Notes: a model not told the origin generated them from the letters alone. Shown: positions 1 through 8,891, counted from the stretch's first letter. The stretch is 37,481 nt of DNA from Fluviicola sp. (GCA_021300395.1 JAJTEO010000001.1:1-37481); one strand, 5' to 3'. Made by a program: numbers and translations.

Positions 1-3
1 GTC

Positions 4-765
4 ATGATCGAACTTGAAAAAAACAAAACAATTGAAGAACCAATAATTGCTCCGACAAAAGAAGATAAACCTTTAATAGATTCGACTACAACTCCAGTAG
101 AAATTGAATTGAATTTAGAAAAAGAATTAGCACAACAAACGACAACACCAACAACAGAAGTAAACGTAGTAGGTTTTAATGAGATTGATAAAAATAATTT
201 CGATGCATCCTTATTTAAGCCGGTAAACATCGTGTTTGTATTAGATATTTCAGCTTCAATGCAAGCAGGAGAGAAGATGGAATTGATGAAATATTCATTG
301 AACAAATTAGTAGAAATGCTTCGACCACAAGATCAGATTACGTTGGTAACGTATTCAACTGATGCGAGAGTTTTATTGGAAACTATTCATGGAGATCAAA
401 AAGACGAAATTTTCAAAAAAGTGGATGAATTAAAAGCTGCAGGTTTAACAGCTGGAGGAGATGGAATCAAATTAGGTTATAAGCAATCATTAAGACATTA
501 TTTAAATGATGGAGTAAATCATTTGGTCGTTATTACAGATGGTGCATTTAATAGAAATTCAGGTGATTACAAAAAGGCGATAAAAAAGTATAAGAAAAAA
601 GGAGTTAACATGTCTGTTGTTGGAATTCAAAACAGTGAAAAAGACAAAGTGAATATGGAAGAAGTGGCTAATTTGGGAGGAGGAAGATATATTCCAATTT
701 ACAAATTAGTAGATGCGCAAAACAACTTAAAACAAGAAATTCGATTTATTGCTTTTAGAAAGTAG
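4..765 (+). CDS. von Willebrand factor A domain protein (5' end uncertain)
   Basis: The translation contains a vWA domain from about residue 72 to the C-terminus. The metal-ion-dependent adhesion site is intact: D81-I-S83-A-S85 in the DISAS motif, T149 in the GLTAGGDG loop and D179 in ITDG. The first 70 residues are Thr/Glu/Pro-rich and look like a linker, with no signal peptide. Only three bases precede the ATG and they are in frame without a stop. The protein may therefore be the C-terminal part of a longer polypeptide whose start lies outside the window. vWA domains bind protein ligands through a divalent cation; the partner here is unknown. A MoxR/DUF58 vWA system lies about 1.2 kb downstream, but two unrelated genes intervene, so a functional link is only a guess. 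Confidence 0.8.
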   Translation: MIELEKNKTIEEPIIAPTKEDKPLIDSTTTPVEIELNLEKELAQQTTTPTTEVNVVGFNEIDKNNFDASLFKPVNIVFVLDISASMQAGEKMELMKYSLNKLVEMLRPQDQITLVTYSTDARVLLETIHGDQKDEIFKKVDELKAAGLTAGGDGIKLGYKQSLRHYLNDGVNHLVVITDGAFNRNSGDYKKAIKKYKKKGVNMSVVGIQNSEKDKVNMEEVANLGGGRYIPIYKLVDAQNNLKQEIRFIAFRK

Positions 766-784
766 CTAAACTAGATTCTAGAAT

Positions 785-811
785 ATTCAAATGTTTGAAT
801 GAGTTTCATTC
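785..811. repeat. two overlapping inverted repeats downstream of the vWA gene
   Basis: ATTCAAA-TG-TTTGAAT (785-800) is a perfect 7-bp-arm palindrome. It overlaps GAATGA-GTT-TCATTC (797-811), a perfect 6-bp-arm hairpin. The two share bases 797-800, so only one can form in RNA. No U-run follows directly, so this is a poor intrinsic terminator; it could be a weak terminator or a protein site, or chance in AT-rich DNA. Confidence 0.3.
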
Positions 812-873
812 GATAAACTTAAATCAATTCTTTTTTAGCAACTTTCATTACAAAAGGACTAAACTCAAAAAAT

Positions 874-881
874 TAAATTTG
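874..881 (+). promoter_or_regulatory. candidate -7 promoter element for the thioredoxin-like gene
   Basis: TAAATTTG matches the Bacteroidota -7 consensus TAnnTTTG and lies 36 bases before the ATG at 918. No TTG is found at the expected -33 distance, so support is partial. Confidence 0.4.
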
Positions 882-917
882 TGATTGTAATTTCAGTTTA
901 CTCTAAAAATAGAAAGT

Positions 918-1508
918 ATGAATTTGAATGAAAAAATAATGACCATCAACTATACAGATTACATCACTTTAGTTGCTAAACTAGTCGAGGAAAATAAAAC
1001 TACAGGAAGTGATCAATCTGAAAAGCTAGTTGAATTTACAAAATTGAATCAACAAAGAATGAACCGTTTAAATAAGACGATTCGTTTATCAGATGAGCAA
1101 TTAGAGCTTTTAAAAAAATTAAATACTCCAAAAAAAATACTCGTAATCGGAGAAGCATGGTGTGGAGATTGTGCGCAAATCATTCCTGTTTTAAATAAAA
1201 TAGTTGAGGCTTCAAATAATCAATTGAGTTTAGAGATTATTTCAAGAGAAGAGTCTCCAGAACTTATTGAAAAATATGGTACAAATGGAATCATTTCAAT
1301 TCCTAAATTATTAATTTATGAAGATGAAAAATTAACTCAAACATGGGGTTCAAGACCAAAACCAGCAGTTGACATTTTGAATAAATGGAAAGCGAATCTA
1401 GACACCATGACACACGATGATTTTGAAAAAGAATTACACCTTTGGTACGCAAAAGACAAAGGGAAATCAATTATTGATGAGGTATTATCGTTGATTGTAA
1501 CTAGCTAA
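918..1508 (+). CDS. thioredoxin family protein
   Basis: This 196-residue protein has a thioredoxin-like core with the active-site motif W-C-G-D-C inside GEAWCGDCAQIIPV, near residues 80-85. An Ile-Pro-Lys stretch (SIPKLLIY, about residue 136) corresponds to the cis-proline that faces the active site in thioredoxin folds. There is no signal peptide, so a cytoplasmic thiol-disulfide role is likely. Length and motif fit the thioredoxin_9-type bacterial proteins of about 190 residues, whose substrates are mostly unknown. The start could also be the ATG at 939, which removes seven residues without affecting the domain. It stands alone, with its own candidate promoter and about 140 bp to the next gene. 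Confidence 0.85.
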   Translation: MNLNEKIMTINYTDYITLVAKLVEENKTTGSDQSEKLVEFTKLNQQRMNRLNKTIRLSDEQLELLKKLNTPKKILVIGEAWCGDCAQIIPVLNKIVEASNNQLSLEIISREESPELIEKYGTNGIISIPKLLIYEDEKLTQTWGSRPKPAVDILNKWKANLDTMTHDDFEKELHLWYAKDKGKSIIDEVLSLIVTS

Positions 1509-1649
1509 TATTCAAAATAAAAACAATTGAAAATGTGTCTATTTTCTAGAATTATAATCTCGAGATAAGATTTATATAATATTTTTAACTTCAAAAACCC
1601 TTGCCAGAAACGGACTTTTTTCTTAAATTCAGTAGAAAAAGACTAACTT

Positions 1650-1910
1650 ATGGCTAAATCGAGTAAGAAAATTGAGGTTTTGGGTATTGAAATTTCAATT
1701 GTTAAAAAAGACAATCTAGATTATATTTCATTGACAGATATGATTAAATCCAAAGATGGAGATTTTTTCATTTCGGATTGGTCGAGAAATAGAAATACTG
1801 TTGAATTTATTGGAATTTGGGAAAGTGTTTTTAATCCAAGTTTTAATTATGGCGAATTTGCCATAATTAAAAGTAAAACGAATTATAAAAATCTAAAATC
1901 TAAAATCTAA
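1650..1910 (+). pseudogene. truncated KilA-N domain protein
   Basis: The 86-residue product matches the N-terminal part of Bacteroidota KilA-N proteins: the segments YISLTDMI, WSRNRNTVEFIGIWE, NPSFNYGEF and AIIKSK follow the family in order. Full-length relatives, from my knowledge of the family, are about 270 residues and continue with the rest of the DNA-binding domain. Here the reading frame ends where a 7-bp tandem repeat begins, and no KilA-N-like sequence resumes in the roughly 60 bases before the next gene. The gene is therefore most likely a remnant cut by deletion or repeat insertion. KilA-N domains are common in phages and in accessory chromosomal genes; the remnant is unlikely to bind DNA normally. 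A functional short protein cannot be excluded. Confidence 0.75.
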
Positions 1911-1929
1911 AATCTAAAATTCAAAATTA
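1888..1929 (+). repeat. heptamer tandem array, four perfect AAAATCT units plus two degenerate units
   Basis: Units start at 1888, 1895, 1902 and 1909 (AAAATCT), then AAAATTC at 1916 and AAAATTA at 1923. The stop codon of the truncated KilA-N gene (1908-1910) lies inside the array. A 7-bp period shifts the frame at each unit, so the array closes any reading frame that enters it. A related array in the opposite orientation lies at 10090-10117. Confidence 0.85.
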
Positions 1930-1990
1930 ATCAACATCAACATATTTCATGGTTTTTCTTTCAAAAATTATATCTTTATCCTAACCAAAC

Positions 1991-3913
1991 ATGAAAGAAA
2001 CCTCATTCATAGAACAAAATAAAGAAAAATGGAAACGTTTTGAACGTGCCGCTTCTTCATCTGTCAGTGACCCAGAAGAGTTGAGTGATTTGTATATGGA
2101 TATTACGGATGACTTGAGTTATGCGCAGACATTTTACAAAAGAAGAACGGTTCGTGTTTATTTGAATGGTTTAGCTCAAAAGGTTTATTCAGGAGTTCAT
2201 AAACAGAAAGGAGAAACATTTAAAAAGTTTATTTCTGTTTGGAAAACCTCGTTGCCATTAGAGATTTATAGATCTCGAAAAAATTTGACGTTCGCTTTAA
2301 TTTGTTTCTTGATATATGTTACGATTGGCGTAATTTCTTCCCAATTAATTCCTGATTTCTCGAATATCGTTTTGGGGGATGAATATATTCGAATGACGAA
2401 TGAAAATATCCAAAATGGAAATCCTCTAGGCGTTTATGCCGATGAAGATCAACTTCAAATGTTTATTAGAATTACGACGAATAATTTAAAAGTATCTTTT
2501 TTGACCTTTTTTGTAGGTTTTTTCTTTACCATCGGAACGCATATTTTACTTTTTTCAAACGGTGTAATGCTTGGAGCTTTTCAAAATTTCTTTTACATGA
2601 AAGGCTTATTAATTAATAGCTTTTTAGGGATTTGGATTCATGGTGCTTTTGAAATTTCATGTATAGTATTAGCAGGTGGTGCAGGCTTAACTGCAGGTCA
2701 TGGATGGCTTTTTCCTGGTAGTTTTACAAGAATGCAATCCTTACAATTGTCGACGAAAAGAGGTTTGAAAATCATGTTAAGCATCGTTCCATTTGTTGTT
2801 ATTGCTGGATTTTTAGAGAGTTTTGTAACTGCAAATTATCAAGATTTAGAAGACTGGACAAAATGGATGTTGATTCTTTTTTCATTCGGAATTATTTTGT
2901 TTTTCTATGTTTTTTATCCACTTTATGTGGCACGAAAACATCCAGAATTAATAGATGTTGAGGATACTCAAATTGTTCCCAAAAAAACGGATTTTGTTTT
3001 TGATAAAATTAGAAATACAGGTGAAATTGTTTCTGAAACATTTCGTTTTTACAGCACTCAGTTTTTTAAATTAGGTAAAATCATTTTTGCATTTATTCTA
3101 CCGCTTTCTGCGACATTAATCTATTTACAAGATGTGAATCATTACCAAGAAATGAGAACAGAACACTGGTTTGATTGGTCGTACCAATTGCAAATTATGT
3201 TTGGAACTGGATTGAAAAACAGTCAAGATTTTGTTGTTTTAGGTTGTTGGACATTCATTTTAGCGTTGTTTAACGCAGCTGTTTTTTGGTCTGTTAAAAC
3301 GTTAAAGGCCACTTTTTCTTGGCGTAGTTATTTTCAGTTTTTGAGAAAGCATTTTATTATTTCATGGTTAGGAACAGTTGTGATTTATGGGATTCTTTTC
3401 TTTATTCCATGGGTTACAATTATCTTTGGTATTATTGCTATTCCTTTTTTAATTCTGATCAGTCCGAGTTTAGTGTTAGGTGAAGGAACATTTAAAGTTA
3501 GACTTAAAAAAGGATTTCTTTTCAGTAGAAAGCAATTCGGAAATTCATTTCTATTATTGATTTTATTATCACTTTTTGTAGCCTTAATTGCACAGCCGTT
3601 TGCTTTTGTTTTGAGTATTTACAATGAAGGCACGCAACAACCAATCGTTTCTAATGACTTATTAGACATGGCGGCCGATTTTGTAAAACGAGTAGCTAAA
3701 ATTTACACGACTGATTATTTAGTAATCTCGAATATCGTTCGTCAATTGGTTTACATTTTGTTCTTGTTTGGTATTTTACCGCTGATTATAATCGCTTCTA
3801 TGTTCAATTATTATTCTGAATTAGAAAAAACAGAAGCAATTGGATTGAAAAAGCAATTTGAGAAATTTGGAAAGCGAAATAGATACTTAGAAACGGAAGT
3901 TGATTTTGATTAA
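1991..3913 (+). CDS. SpoIIM (DUF95) membrane protein fused to a second multipass membrane domain
   Basis: Residues 1 to about 320 are a SpoIIM/DUF95 domain: a cytoplasmic helical start (FIEQNKEKWKRFE), then membrane helices near 103-123, 168-190, 208-235, 262-282 and 293-313, with the family motifs LFSNGVMLGAFQ, GIWIHGAFEIS and FPGSF. Bacterial SpoIIM proteins of this class usually end here. This protein continues for another 300 residues with about five more helices (near 365-382, 412-435, 455-487, 512-537 and 590-608). That part resembles the separate membrane protein found in related Bacteroidota operons. It is the first gene of a five-gene operon with DUF4129, DUF4350, MoxR and DUF58, and overlaps the next gene by 14 bp. 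A weak promoter match, TATCTTTA at 1971-1978, precedes it. Despite the name there is no sign of sporulation; the function in this system is unknown. Confidence 0.85.
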   Translation: MKETSFIEQNKEKWKRFERAASSSVSDPEELSDLYMDITDDLSYAQTFYKRRTVRVYLNGLAQKVYSGVHKQKGETFKKFISVWKTSLPLEIYRSRKNLTFALICFLIYVTIGVISSQLIPDFSNIVLGDEYIRMTNENIQNGNPLGVYADEDQLQMFIRITTNNLKVSFLTFFVGFFFTIGTHILLFSNGVMLGAFQNFFYMKGLLINSFLGIWIHGAFEISCIVLAGGAGLTAGHGWLFPGSFTRMQSLQLSTKRGLKIMLSIVPFVVIAGFLESFVTANYQDLEDWTKWMLILFSFGIILFFYVFYPLYVARKHPELIDVEDTQIVPKKTDFVFDKIRNTGEIVSETFRFYSTQFFKLGKIIFAFILPLSATLIYLQDVNHYQEMRTEHWFDWSYQLQIMFGTGLKNSQDFVVLGCWTFILALFNAAVFWSVKTLKATFSWRSYFQFLRKHFIISWLGTVVIYGILFFIPWVTIIFGIIAIPFLILISPSLVLGEGTFKVRLKKGFLFSRKQFGNSFLLLILLSLFVALIAQPFAFVLSIYNEGTQQPIVSNDLLDMAADFVKRVAKIYTTDYLVISNIVRQLVYILFLFGILPLIIIASMFNYYSELEKTEAIGLKKQFEKFGKRNRYLETEVDFD

Positions 3914-4760
3914 GTTGTTGATTTTCCATATAGCCCTATTATTGTCATTCAATTTTTATGCACAAACTCATAAGAAAGAAGATAAGATTTCTGTTTGGAA
4001 ACGAGAAAAAAAATCAATTCAATACGAAAAGGGAGAGAAATACAACGGTCCATCGGATTGGTACGCTTCTTCACCTGGAGCAATTGATGAACCTGAAGTA
4101 GAAGACCAATCAACTTCTTATGAAGGCTTGGATTATCAACCTGAACAAATTCAACGTGATCGACAAGTTAGGCGTGAAGGATTTGATAGAGGTGGAGGAA
4201 ATGGAACCGAAGCGTATGATCCAGATGTTCTTGCACCTGAAATTGATACGCCCGAAATTGACCCTACAGATGATAGTGCAGATAGAGAACCTTTGTTTTC
4301 CGATGGATTTTGGAAAGTATTAGGGATTTTGATTCTTTTCGCATTAGCCATTTTCTTAGTTTATCAGCTTATTAAAAATGCAAAACCATCTGTAAAAGAA
4401 GTGAAAGTTCAATCCATTGATAAGAATTGGAATCCAACGATTATTTCCAAAACAGAATTGGAACTTTTATTAGAAAGTGCTCTTGAAAAGGAAGATTATC
4501 GTGAAGGCGTTCGAATTTACTTCAATTTTATTTTAAAAGAATTGATCAAAAAAGGTTGGATTAAATGGAAACAAGAAAAAACGAATTATAGTTACATTCT
4601 TGAAATGAAAAGCCGTTCGAACAGTCATCTTTTTGAGGAATGTGTTCGAATTTATGATCTTGTTTGGTATGGCGAATACCAACTTTCTAAAAGTGATTTT
4701 GAAGAAATTCAACCTGTTTTATTGAGTTACTATAAATTAATCGAAAAAGATGATAAGTAG
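3900..4760 (+). CDS. DUF4129 domain protein, exported N-terminus with one membrane anchor
   Basis: A signal peptide (hydrophobic residues 3-18, likely cleavage after about Q22) is followed by an acidic, low-complexity periplasmic stretch of about 110 residues. A single membrane helix follows at about 137-158, then a cytoplasmic helical domain of about 125 residues that matches DUF4129 (the segment containing IYDLVWYGEY is typical of its end). DUF4129 is regularly found with MoxR and DUF58 genes; its biochemical role is not established. The start overlaps the SpoIIM gene by 14 bp and the end overlaps DUF4350 by 11 bp, so the proteins are probably translationally coupled and may form one membrane complex. 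Confidence 0.8.
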   Translation: MILIKLLIFHIALLLSFNFYAQTHKKEDKISVWKREKKSIQYEKGEKYNGPSDWYASSPGAIDEPEVEDQSTSYEGLDYQPEQIQRDRQVRREGFDRGGGNGTEAYDPDVLAPEIDTPEIDPTDDSADREPLFSDGFWKVLGILILFALAIFLVYQLIKNAKPSVKEVKVQSIDKNWNPTIISKTELELLLESALEKEDYREGVRIYFNFILKELIKKGWIKWKQEKTNYSYILEMKSRSNSHLFEECVRIYDLVWYGEYQLSKSDFEEIQPVLLSYYKLIEKDDK

Positions 4761-6438
4761 TAAAAATAAAATAGCGCTTATCCTTGGGTTTTTCTTACTC
4801 ATAGTCCTTTTATTATGGGCTGTTGATGGCATTTCAAATGGGAAAAAGATTGAAATTTTTAGATCAAACAATTGGCACAGAAAATATCAGTTAAAAGATA
4901 AAGATCCATATGGATTATTCTTATTTAATGAAATTTTAGCAGCTCATTTAGATTCCAATCATTCCGTTAAAAACATCAATAAATGGTCGGATTATGATTC
5001 TTTAGTAAAAGAAAAAGAGAAATCTACTTATATCTTTATTGGTCACGATTTTCAATTATTGAATAAGGAAATTGATACTTTGTTAAAAGATGTCGAAAAT
5101 GGATCAGATCTGATGATTAGTTTCTATGATTTGACATCCAATTTGTACGATCGTTTCTTCAATTATGTAGACTTTGATTACGATTATTCGGATAGTATCG
5201 TTGTATATGCAAATAACCGTAAACATACGATGTACAACATTCATCAAACAGATACGGTAGCGATGAAATGGGAAGCATTTGTGAACGAAGCATTGGTTGA
5301 TTCTAGTTTCGAATCGTTGTCTTCATTTATGGAAATGTCTAATTTCATAAAGATTAAACGTGGAAAAGGGCATATATTTTTACATGCAAATCCTCAGTTT
5401 TATTTTAACTATCAAGTCCTAAGAAAAGATGGATTTTATTATTCGAATTTCACCATCAATCAATTCTCAAAACATAGAAATGTCTATTGGTTAGAATTGG
5501 GTCGAAAAATGGATAATGAAGGCAAGGAAAACACCACTGTTAATGAAGGAAAAGATTCTAAAAAAGACGACAGTTTATTGCAATTGTTCTTCAAAAATCC
5601 TTCTTTGTTATGGGCAATGTTAACAGCAATTTTTGGATTTATTTTATTCATCATTTTCAGAGCTAAGAGAATGCGTCCAGTGGTTCCGATGATTCCTCCA
5701 AAACGAAACATGACAACTGCTTTTGCTGATACAATTACATCAATTTATTATCAAAATCATAGTCCATATGGTATTTTAAAAGTTCAGAGAAAGAATTTTT
5801 ATCATGCGATTCATAAGCATTTTTACATTGATTTAACAAGAAGAAATGAAGATCGTGAAATTCGATTATTGGCAGAAAAAAGTAATGTTTCAATTGAATC
5901 TTTAAAAGAATTATTAGCATTAATAGAAACAAAAGAATCGTTTAATGTAGACGAACGTTACATTGCCAATGTAGCGACTCAACAACGTGAATTTTATTTA
6001 AAAACGGGTATTATTTCTAATTTCATATTGAATCGAATTGAGAAAAAAGATCGTATTTTTAATCGAATCATTTGGTTGCCAATGTTATTAATCTTGTTCG
6101 GTATCATGATGATATTAGTAGGTTTTTACTATTTGACTCAATCGATTGGAATGGGAATTTTATTATGGCCTATCGGAATCAGTTGGATAACAATAGCTGT
6201 TTTACAATTGAAAAAACCGTTAGTAGAAATTACAAATGAGCAATTAATTCTCTACCCAATTTTCGGTAAAAAGAAAACGTACAATTGGGAAGATTTAGTA
6301 GACGCAGTGAATGGAAATTCTGCTACTTTGATTACTTTTTCAGGAAATAGAATTATTAAAATAAATTATTGGGAAATGAGTCGATTCGACAAAAGTAGTT
6401 TCCAACAATACATATCAAACCTTCATAAATTTGAATAA
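4750..6438 (+). CDS. DUF4350 domain membrane protein with C-terminal PH-like segment
   Basis: The protein starts with a membrane helix (residues 8-26), followed by a DUF4350-like extracytoplasmic domain to about 270. This domain includes a DPYGLFLFNEIL segment near residue 53, typical of the family. A second helix lies at about 283-302, then a cytoplasmic helical region (about 305-430), two closely spaced helices (about 440-495) and a C-terminal beta-rich tail of about 65 residues. The tail (ITNEQLILYPIFGKKKTYNW and on) has the pattern of bacterial PH domains. DUF4350 proteins are partners of MoxR/DUF58 systems; the domain may relate to GATase-like folds without catalytic residues. The second membrane pair plus PH-like end is an extra module. 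It sits between DUF4129 (11 bp overlap) and moxR (2 bp gap). Confidence 0.75.
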   Translation: MISSKNKIALILGFFLLIVLLLWAVDGISNGKKIEIFRSNNWHRKYQLKDKDPYGLFLFNEILAAHLDSNHSVKNINKWSDYDSLVKEKEKSTYIFIGHDFQLLNKEIDTLLKDVENGSDLMISFYDLTSNLYDRFFNYVDFDYDYSDSIVVYANNRKHTMYNIHQTDTVAMKWEAFVNEALVDSSFESLSSFMEMSNFIKIKRGKGHIFLHANPQFYFNYQVLRKDGFYYSNFTINQFSKHRNVYWLELGRKMDNEGKENTTVNEGKDSKKDDSLLQLFFKNPSLLWAMLTAIFGFILFIIFRAKRMRPVVPMIPPKRNMTTAFADTITSIYYQNHSPYGILKVQRKNFYHAIHKHFYIDLTRRNEDREIRLLAEKSNVSIESLKELLALIETKESFNVDERYIANVATQQREFYLKTGIISNFILNRIEKKDRIFNRIIWLPMLLILFGIMMILVGFYYLTQSIGMGILLWPIGISWITIAVLQLKKPLVEITNEQLILYPIFGKKKTYNWEDLVDAVNGNSATLITFSGNRIIKINYWEMSRFDKSSFQQYISNLHKFE

Positions 6439-6440
6439 TT

Positions 6441-7526
6441 ATGAGTGATGAATTAACAAATGAAAACAATGAGTTTGCTTCTTACATGCCAAAAGAAGAA
6501 GCTTCGAATGTAAACGATACAACTGAAAATACACTTTCAACTCCTGAGGGTAATTTTGGTTTTGAGCGTAAAAATGAAGACTTAATGTGGGTCGCTCAGA
6601 AAGTGAATAATGTTCGCCAAGAATTAGGAAAATATGTTATCGGTCAACATGAAATGGTTGAACTATTAATTGCCGGTATTTTTTCAAACGGACATATTTT
6701 ATTAGAAGGCGCACCTGGTGTAGCGAAGACATTATCATCTAAAGTATTATCAAAAGCGTTAGATATTGATTTTTCGAGAATTCAATTTACGCCGGATTTA
6801 ATGCCTTCAGATGTAATCGGGACGACTGTTTTCAGCATGAAGGATTCAACGTTTTCATTCAAAAAAGGACCAATTTTTTCTAATATTGTCTTGATTGATG
6901 AGATCAATAGAGCTCCAGCAAAAACACAAGCAGCACTTTTTGAAGTAATGGAAGAAAGACAAATTACATATGATGGAAACACGTATGCAATGAGTTTTCC
7001 GTTCCTAGTGATTGCAACTCAAAACCCAATAGATCAGGAAGGAACATATAACTTACCTGAAGCACAATTGGATCGTTTTATCTTCAAGATTAAATTGGAT
7101 TATCCTGAATTAGAGCAAGAAATTGAAATTTTACATCGTTATAAAAACAATATTAAATCAGCTGGTTTAGATGAAATAAAGCCTGTTTTTACAGCAACTG
7201 AAATTAAAAAAATTCAAGATGTAATCGAGGAAATTATCATTGAAGATCATTTGATTTCATACATCGCAAACATTATTCACAAAACAAGAAGTCACGGTAA
7301 AATTCATTTAGGAGGATCGCCAAGAGCTTCTTTGTCAATTCTTCGTTCAGCTAAATCAATTGCTGGAATTAGAGGAAGGGATTTTGTAACACCTGAAGAT
7401 ATTCAATTTGTGGCACCACACGTTTTAAATCATCGTATTGTATTGACTCCAGAAGCAGAAATGGAGGGGTTGACAACAGAAGATGTAATTTTAGAAATCG
7501 TTCAAACGGTAGAAGTTCCAAGATAA
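6441..7526 (+). CDS. MoxR-family AAA+ ATPase
   Basis: The motifs are clear: Walker A GAPGVAKT at 90-97 (K96, T97), Walker B IVLIDE ending at D152-E153, sensor 1 ATQNP with N194, and LPEAQLDRF following as in MoxR ATPases. The C-terminal lid domain carries GGSPRASLSILRSAK. The first 45 residues are an acidic, poorly conserved extension. MoxR ATPases act as chaperones with vWA-domain partners, in known cases for metal insertion or complex maturation. The partner here is presumably the DUF58 protein encoded 6 bp downstream, with the membrane proteins upstream as scaffold or substrate. The operon lacks the BatA/BatB genes seen in the aerotolerance-type MoxR cluster. Confidence 0.93.
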   Translation: MSDELTNENNEFASYMPKEEASNVNDTTENTLSTPEGNFGFERKNEDLMWVAQKVNNVRQELGKYVIGQHEMVELLIAGIFSNGHILLEGAPGVAKTLSSKVLSKALDIDFSRIQFTPDLMPSDVIGTTVFSMKDSTFSFKKGPIFSNIVLIDEINRAPAKTQAALFEVMEERQITYDGNTYAMSFPFLVIATQNPIDQEGTYNLPEAQLDRFIFKIKLDYPELEQEIEILHRYKNNIKSAGLDEIKPVFTATEIKKIQDVIEEIIIEDHLISYIANIIHKTRSHGKIHLGGSPRASLSILRSAKSIAGIRGRDFVTPEDIQFVAPHVLNHRIVLTPEAEMEGLTTEDVILEIVQTVEVPR

Positions 7527-7532
7527 TATTAA

Positions 7533-8861
7533 ATGAAATTAAAGTCCATATATCTAACACAATTTTTCTTTCTCTTGATGGGAATTGTTGTGGTATTATT
7601 TGCTACATCTTTCGCAGTCCCATTTCTCTTTTTTTGGGGGAAAGTTGGATTGTTGGCAGTTGTAGGAATTGCGATATTGGATGGTTTAATTGTTTTCATG
7701 AACAAAAAGCCAATTCATTTCCAAAGAAAAATTGAAGAGCGATTGAATTTGGGCGATTCCAATGAAGTTGAATTATTGGTTGAAAATTTACTTTCTCAAC
7801 CGATTTCATTTCGTTTAATAGAAGGATATCCAGTTGAATTACAAGAACGATCAAAAGAATACTCCGCTTTATTATCTGCAAATTCAAGTAAAAAATTCAG
7901 TTATAATTTCACCCCAACTAGGCGAGGAGAATATGAGTTTCAAGATGTATTTTTCATTATTAGTTCAGTTTTTCGTTTAGTAAGTCGTAGAATTGAACTT
8001 TCAGCTAAACAAACAATTCGTGTTTATCCATCTGTGAAACAAATGAAGAAGTACGAATTGATGGTGTTTCAGCAGCAAAAAACTTCTTCTGGAATTAAAA
8101 AAATCCGTCGTTTAGGAAATAATAGTGAATTTGAACAAATCAGAAACTACATTCAAGGCGATGAATTAAAAACGGTCAATTGGAAAGCAACCAGTAGAGG
8201 TCGCGACTTGATGGTAAACCAGTATCAAGAAGAAAAATCGCAACATATTTATTGCATCATTGACAAAAGTAGAACGATGCAAGTTGAATTTGATAATCTT
8301 TCGATGTTAGATTATTCGATAAATTCAGCGCTAGTTTTTTCAAATATCACCTTAAAAAAAGGAGACAAAACGGGAGTAATTACATTCTCAGATAAAATTG
8401 GATCTCAATTAGCTGCAGAGAAAGTAAACGGTCAATTACGCCGAATTATGGAATTGCTTTACAATCAAAAAACGCATTACAGAGAGGCCAATTTTGAGTT
8501 GTTATTTGAATCCATTCGTAAAACGATCAAAACTCGTTCGATGCTTATTCTATATACCAATTTCGAAACAGAATTTGCAATGCGAAGAGCTTTACCGATT
8601 CTTCGTAAAATCAATCAAAAACATGTATTGGTTGTTGTGTTTTTTAAAAATAATGAGCTAGAAGAAATGGCTTATCAACCGGTTAAAACAACAAGAGATA
8701 TTTACAAAACGGTTGTTTCGGAGAAAATGGTATCTGTTAAGTCACGAATTGCGCAAGAGCTTTCTCAAAATGGCATCCACACAATCCTTACTCGACCTGA
8801 AGAATTATCGATCAATTCCATCAACAAATATTTAGAATTAAAAGCCAAAGGAGCTATTTGA
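7533..8861 (+). CDS. DUF58 domain protein (vWA-like, membrane anchored)
   Basis: Two adjacent membrane helices (about residues 8-30 and 32-52) are followed by a beta-rich region, then the DUF58 signature: an RNYIQGDELKTVNWKATSR segment with GD and W. The vWA-like fold follows, with IIDKSRTM in place of the usual DxSxS, so Thr takes the last hydroxyl position. DUF58 proteins are consistent partners of MoxR ATPases. This is the last gene of the 1991-8861 operon. No terminator hairpin with a T-run follows; instead the first operator-like palindrome of the yqhD promoter region begins two bases after the stop codon. Confidence 0.88.
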   Translation: MKLKSIYLTQFFFLLMGIVVVLFATSFAVPFLFFWGKVGLLAVVGIAILDGLIVFMNKKPIHFQRKIEERLNLGDSNEVELLVENLLSQPISFRLIEGYPVELQERSKEYSALLSANSSKKFSYNFTPTRRGEYEFQDVFFIISSVFRLVSRRIELSAKQTIRVYPSVKQMKKYELMVFQQQKTSSGIKKIRRLGNNSEFEQIRNYIQGDELKTVNWKATSRGRDLMVNQYQEEKSQHIYCIIDKSRTMQVEFDNLSMLDYSINSALVFSNITLKKGDKTGVITFSDKIGSQLAAEKVNGQLRRIMELLYNQKTHYREANFELLFESIRKTIKTRSMLILYTNFETEFAMRRALPILRKINQKHVLVVVFFKNNELEEMAYQPVKTTRDIYKTVVSEKMVSVKSRIAQELSQNGIHTILTRPEELSINSINKYLELKAKGAI

Positions 8862-8863
8862 TT

Positions 8864-8883
8864 TTGTATAGTCTACTATACAA
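8864..8883. promoter_or_regulatory. candidate operator 1 upstream of yqhD
   Basis: This is a perfect inverted repeat with two 9-bp arms, TTGTATAGT and ACTATACAA, around a 2-bp spacer (CT). A near-identical site begins exactly 33 bp downstream, about three helical turns. The form fits a dimeric repressor or redox sensor. No regulator gene is next to it, so the regulator would be encoded elsewhere. Confidence 0.65.
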
Positions 8884-8891
8884 TTTAATGC

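Noticed and set aside
1888-1929. CRISPR array
   Set aside because: Units are 7 bp without spacers and there are no cas genes.
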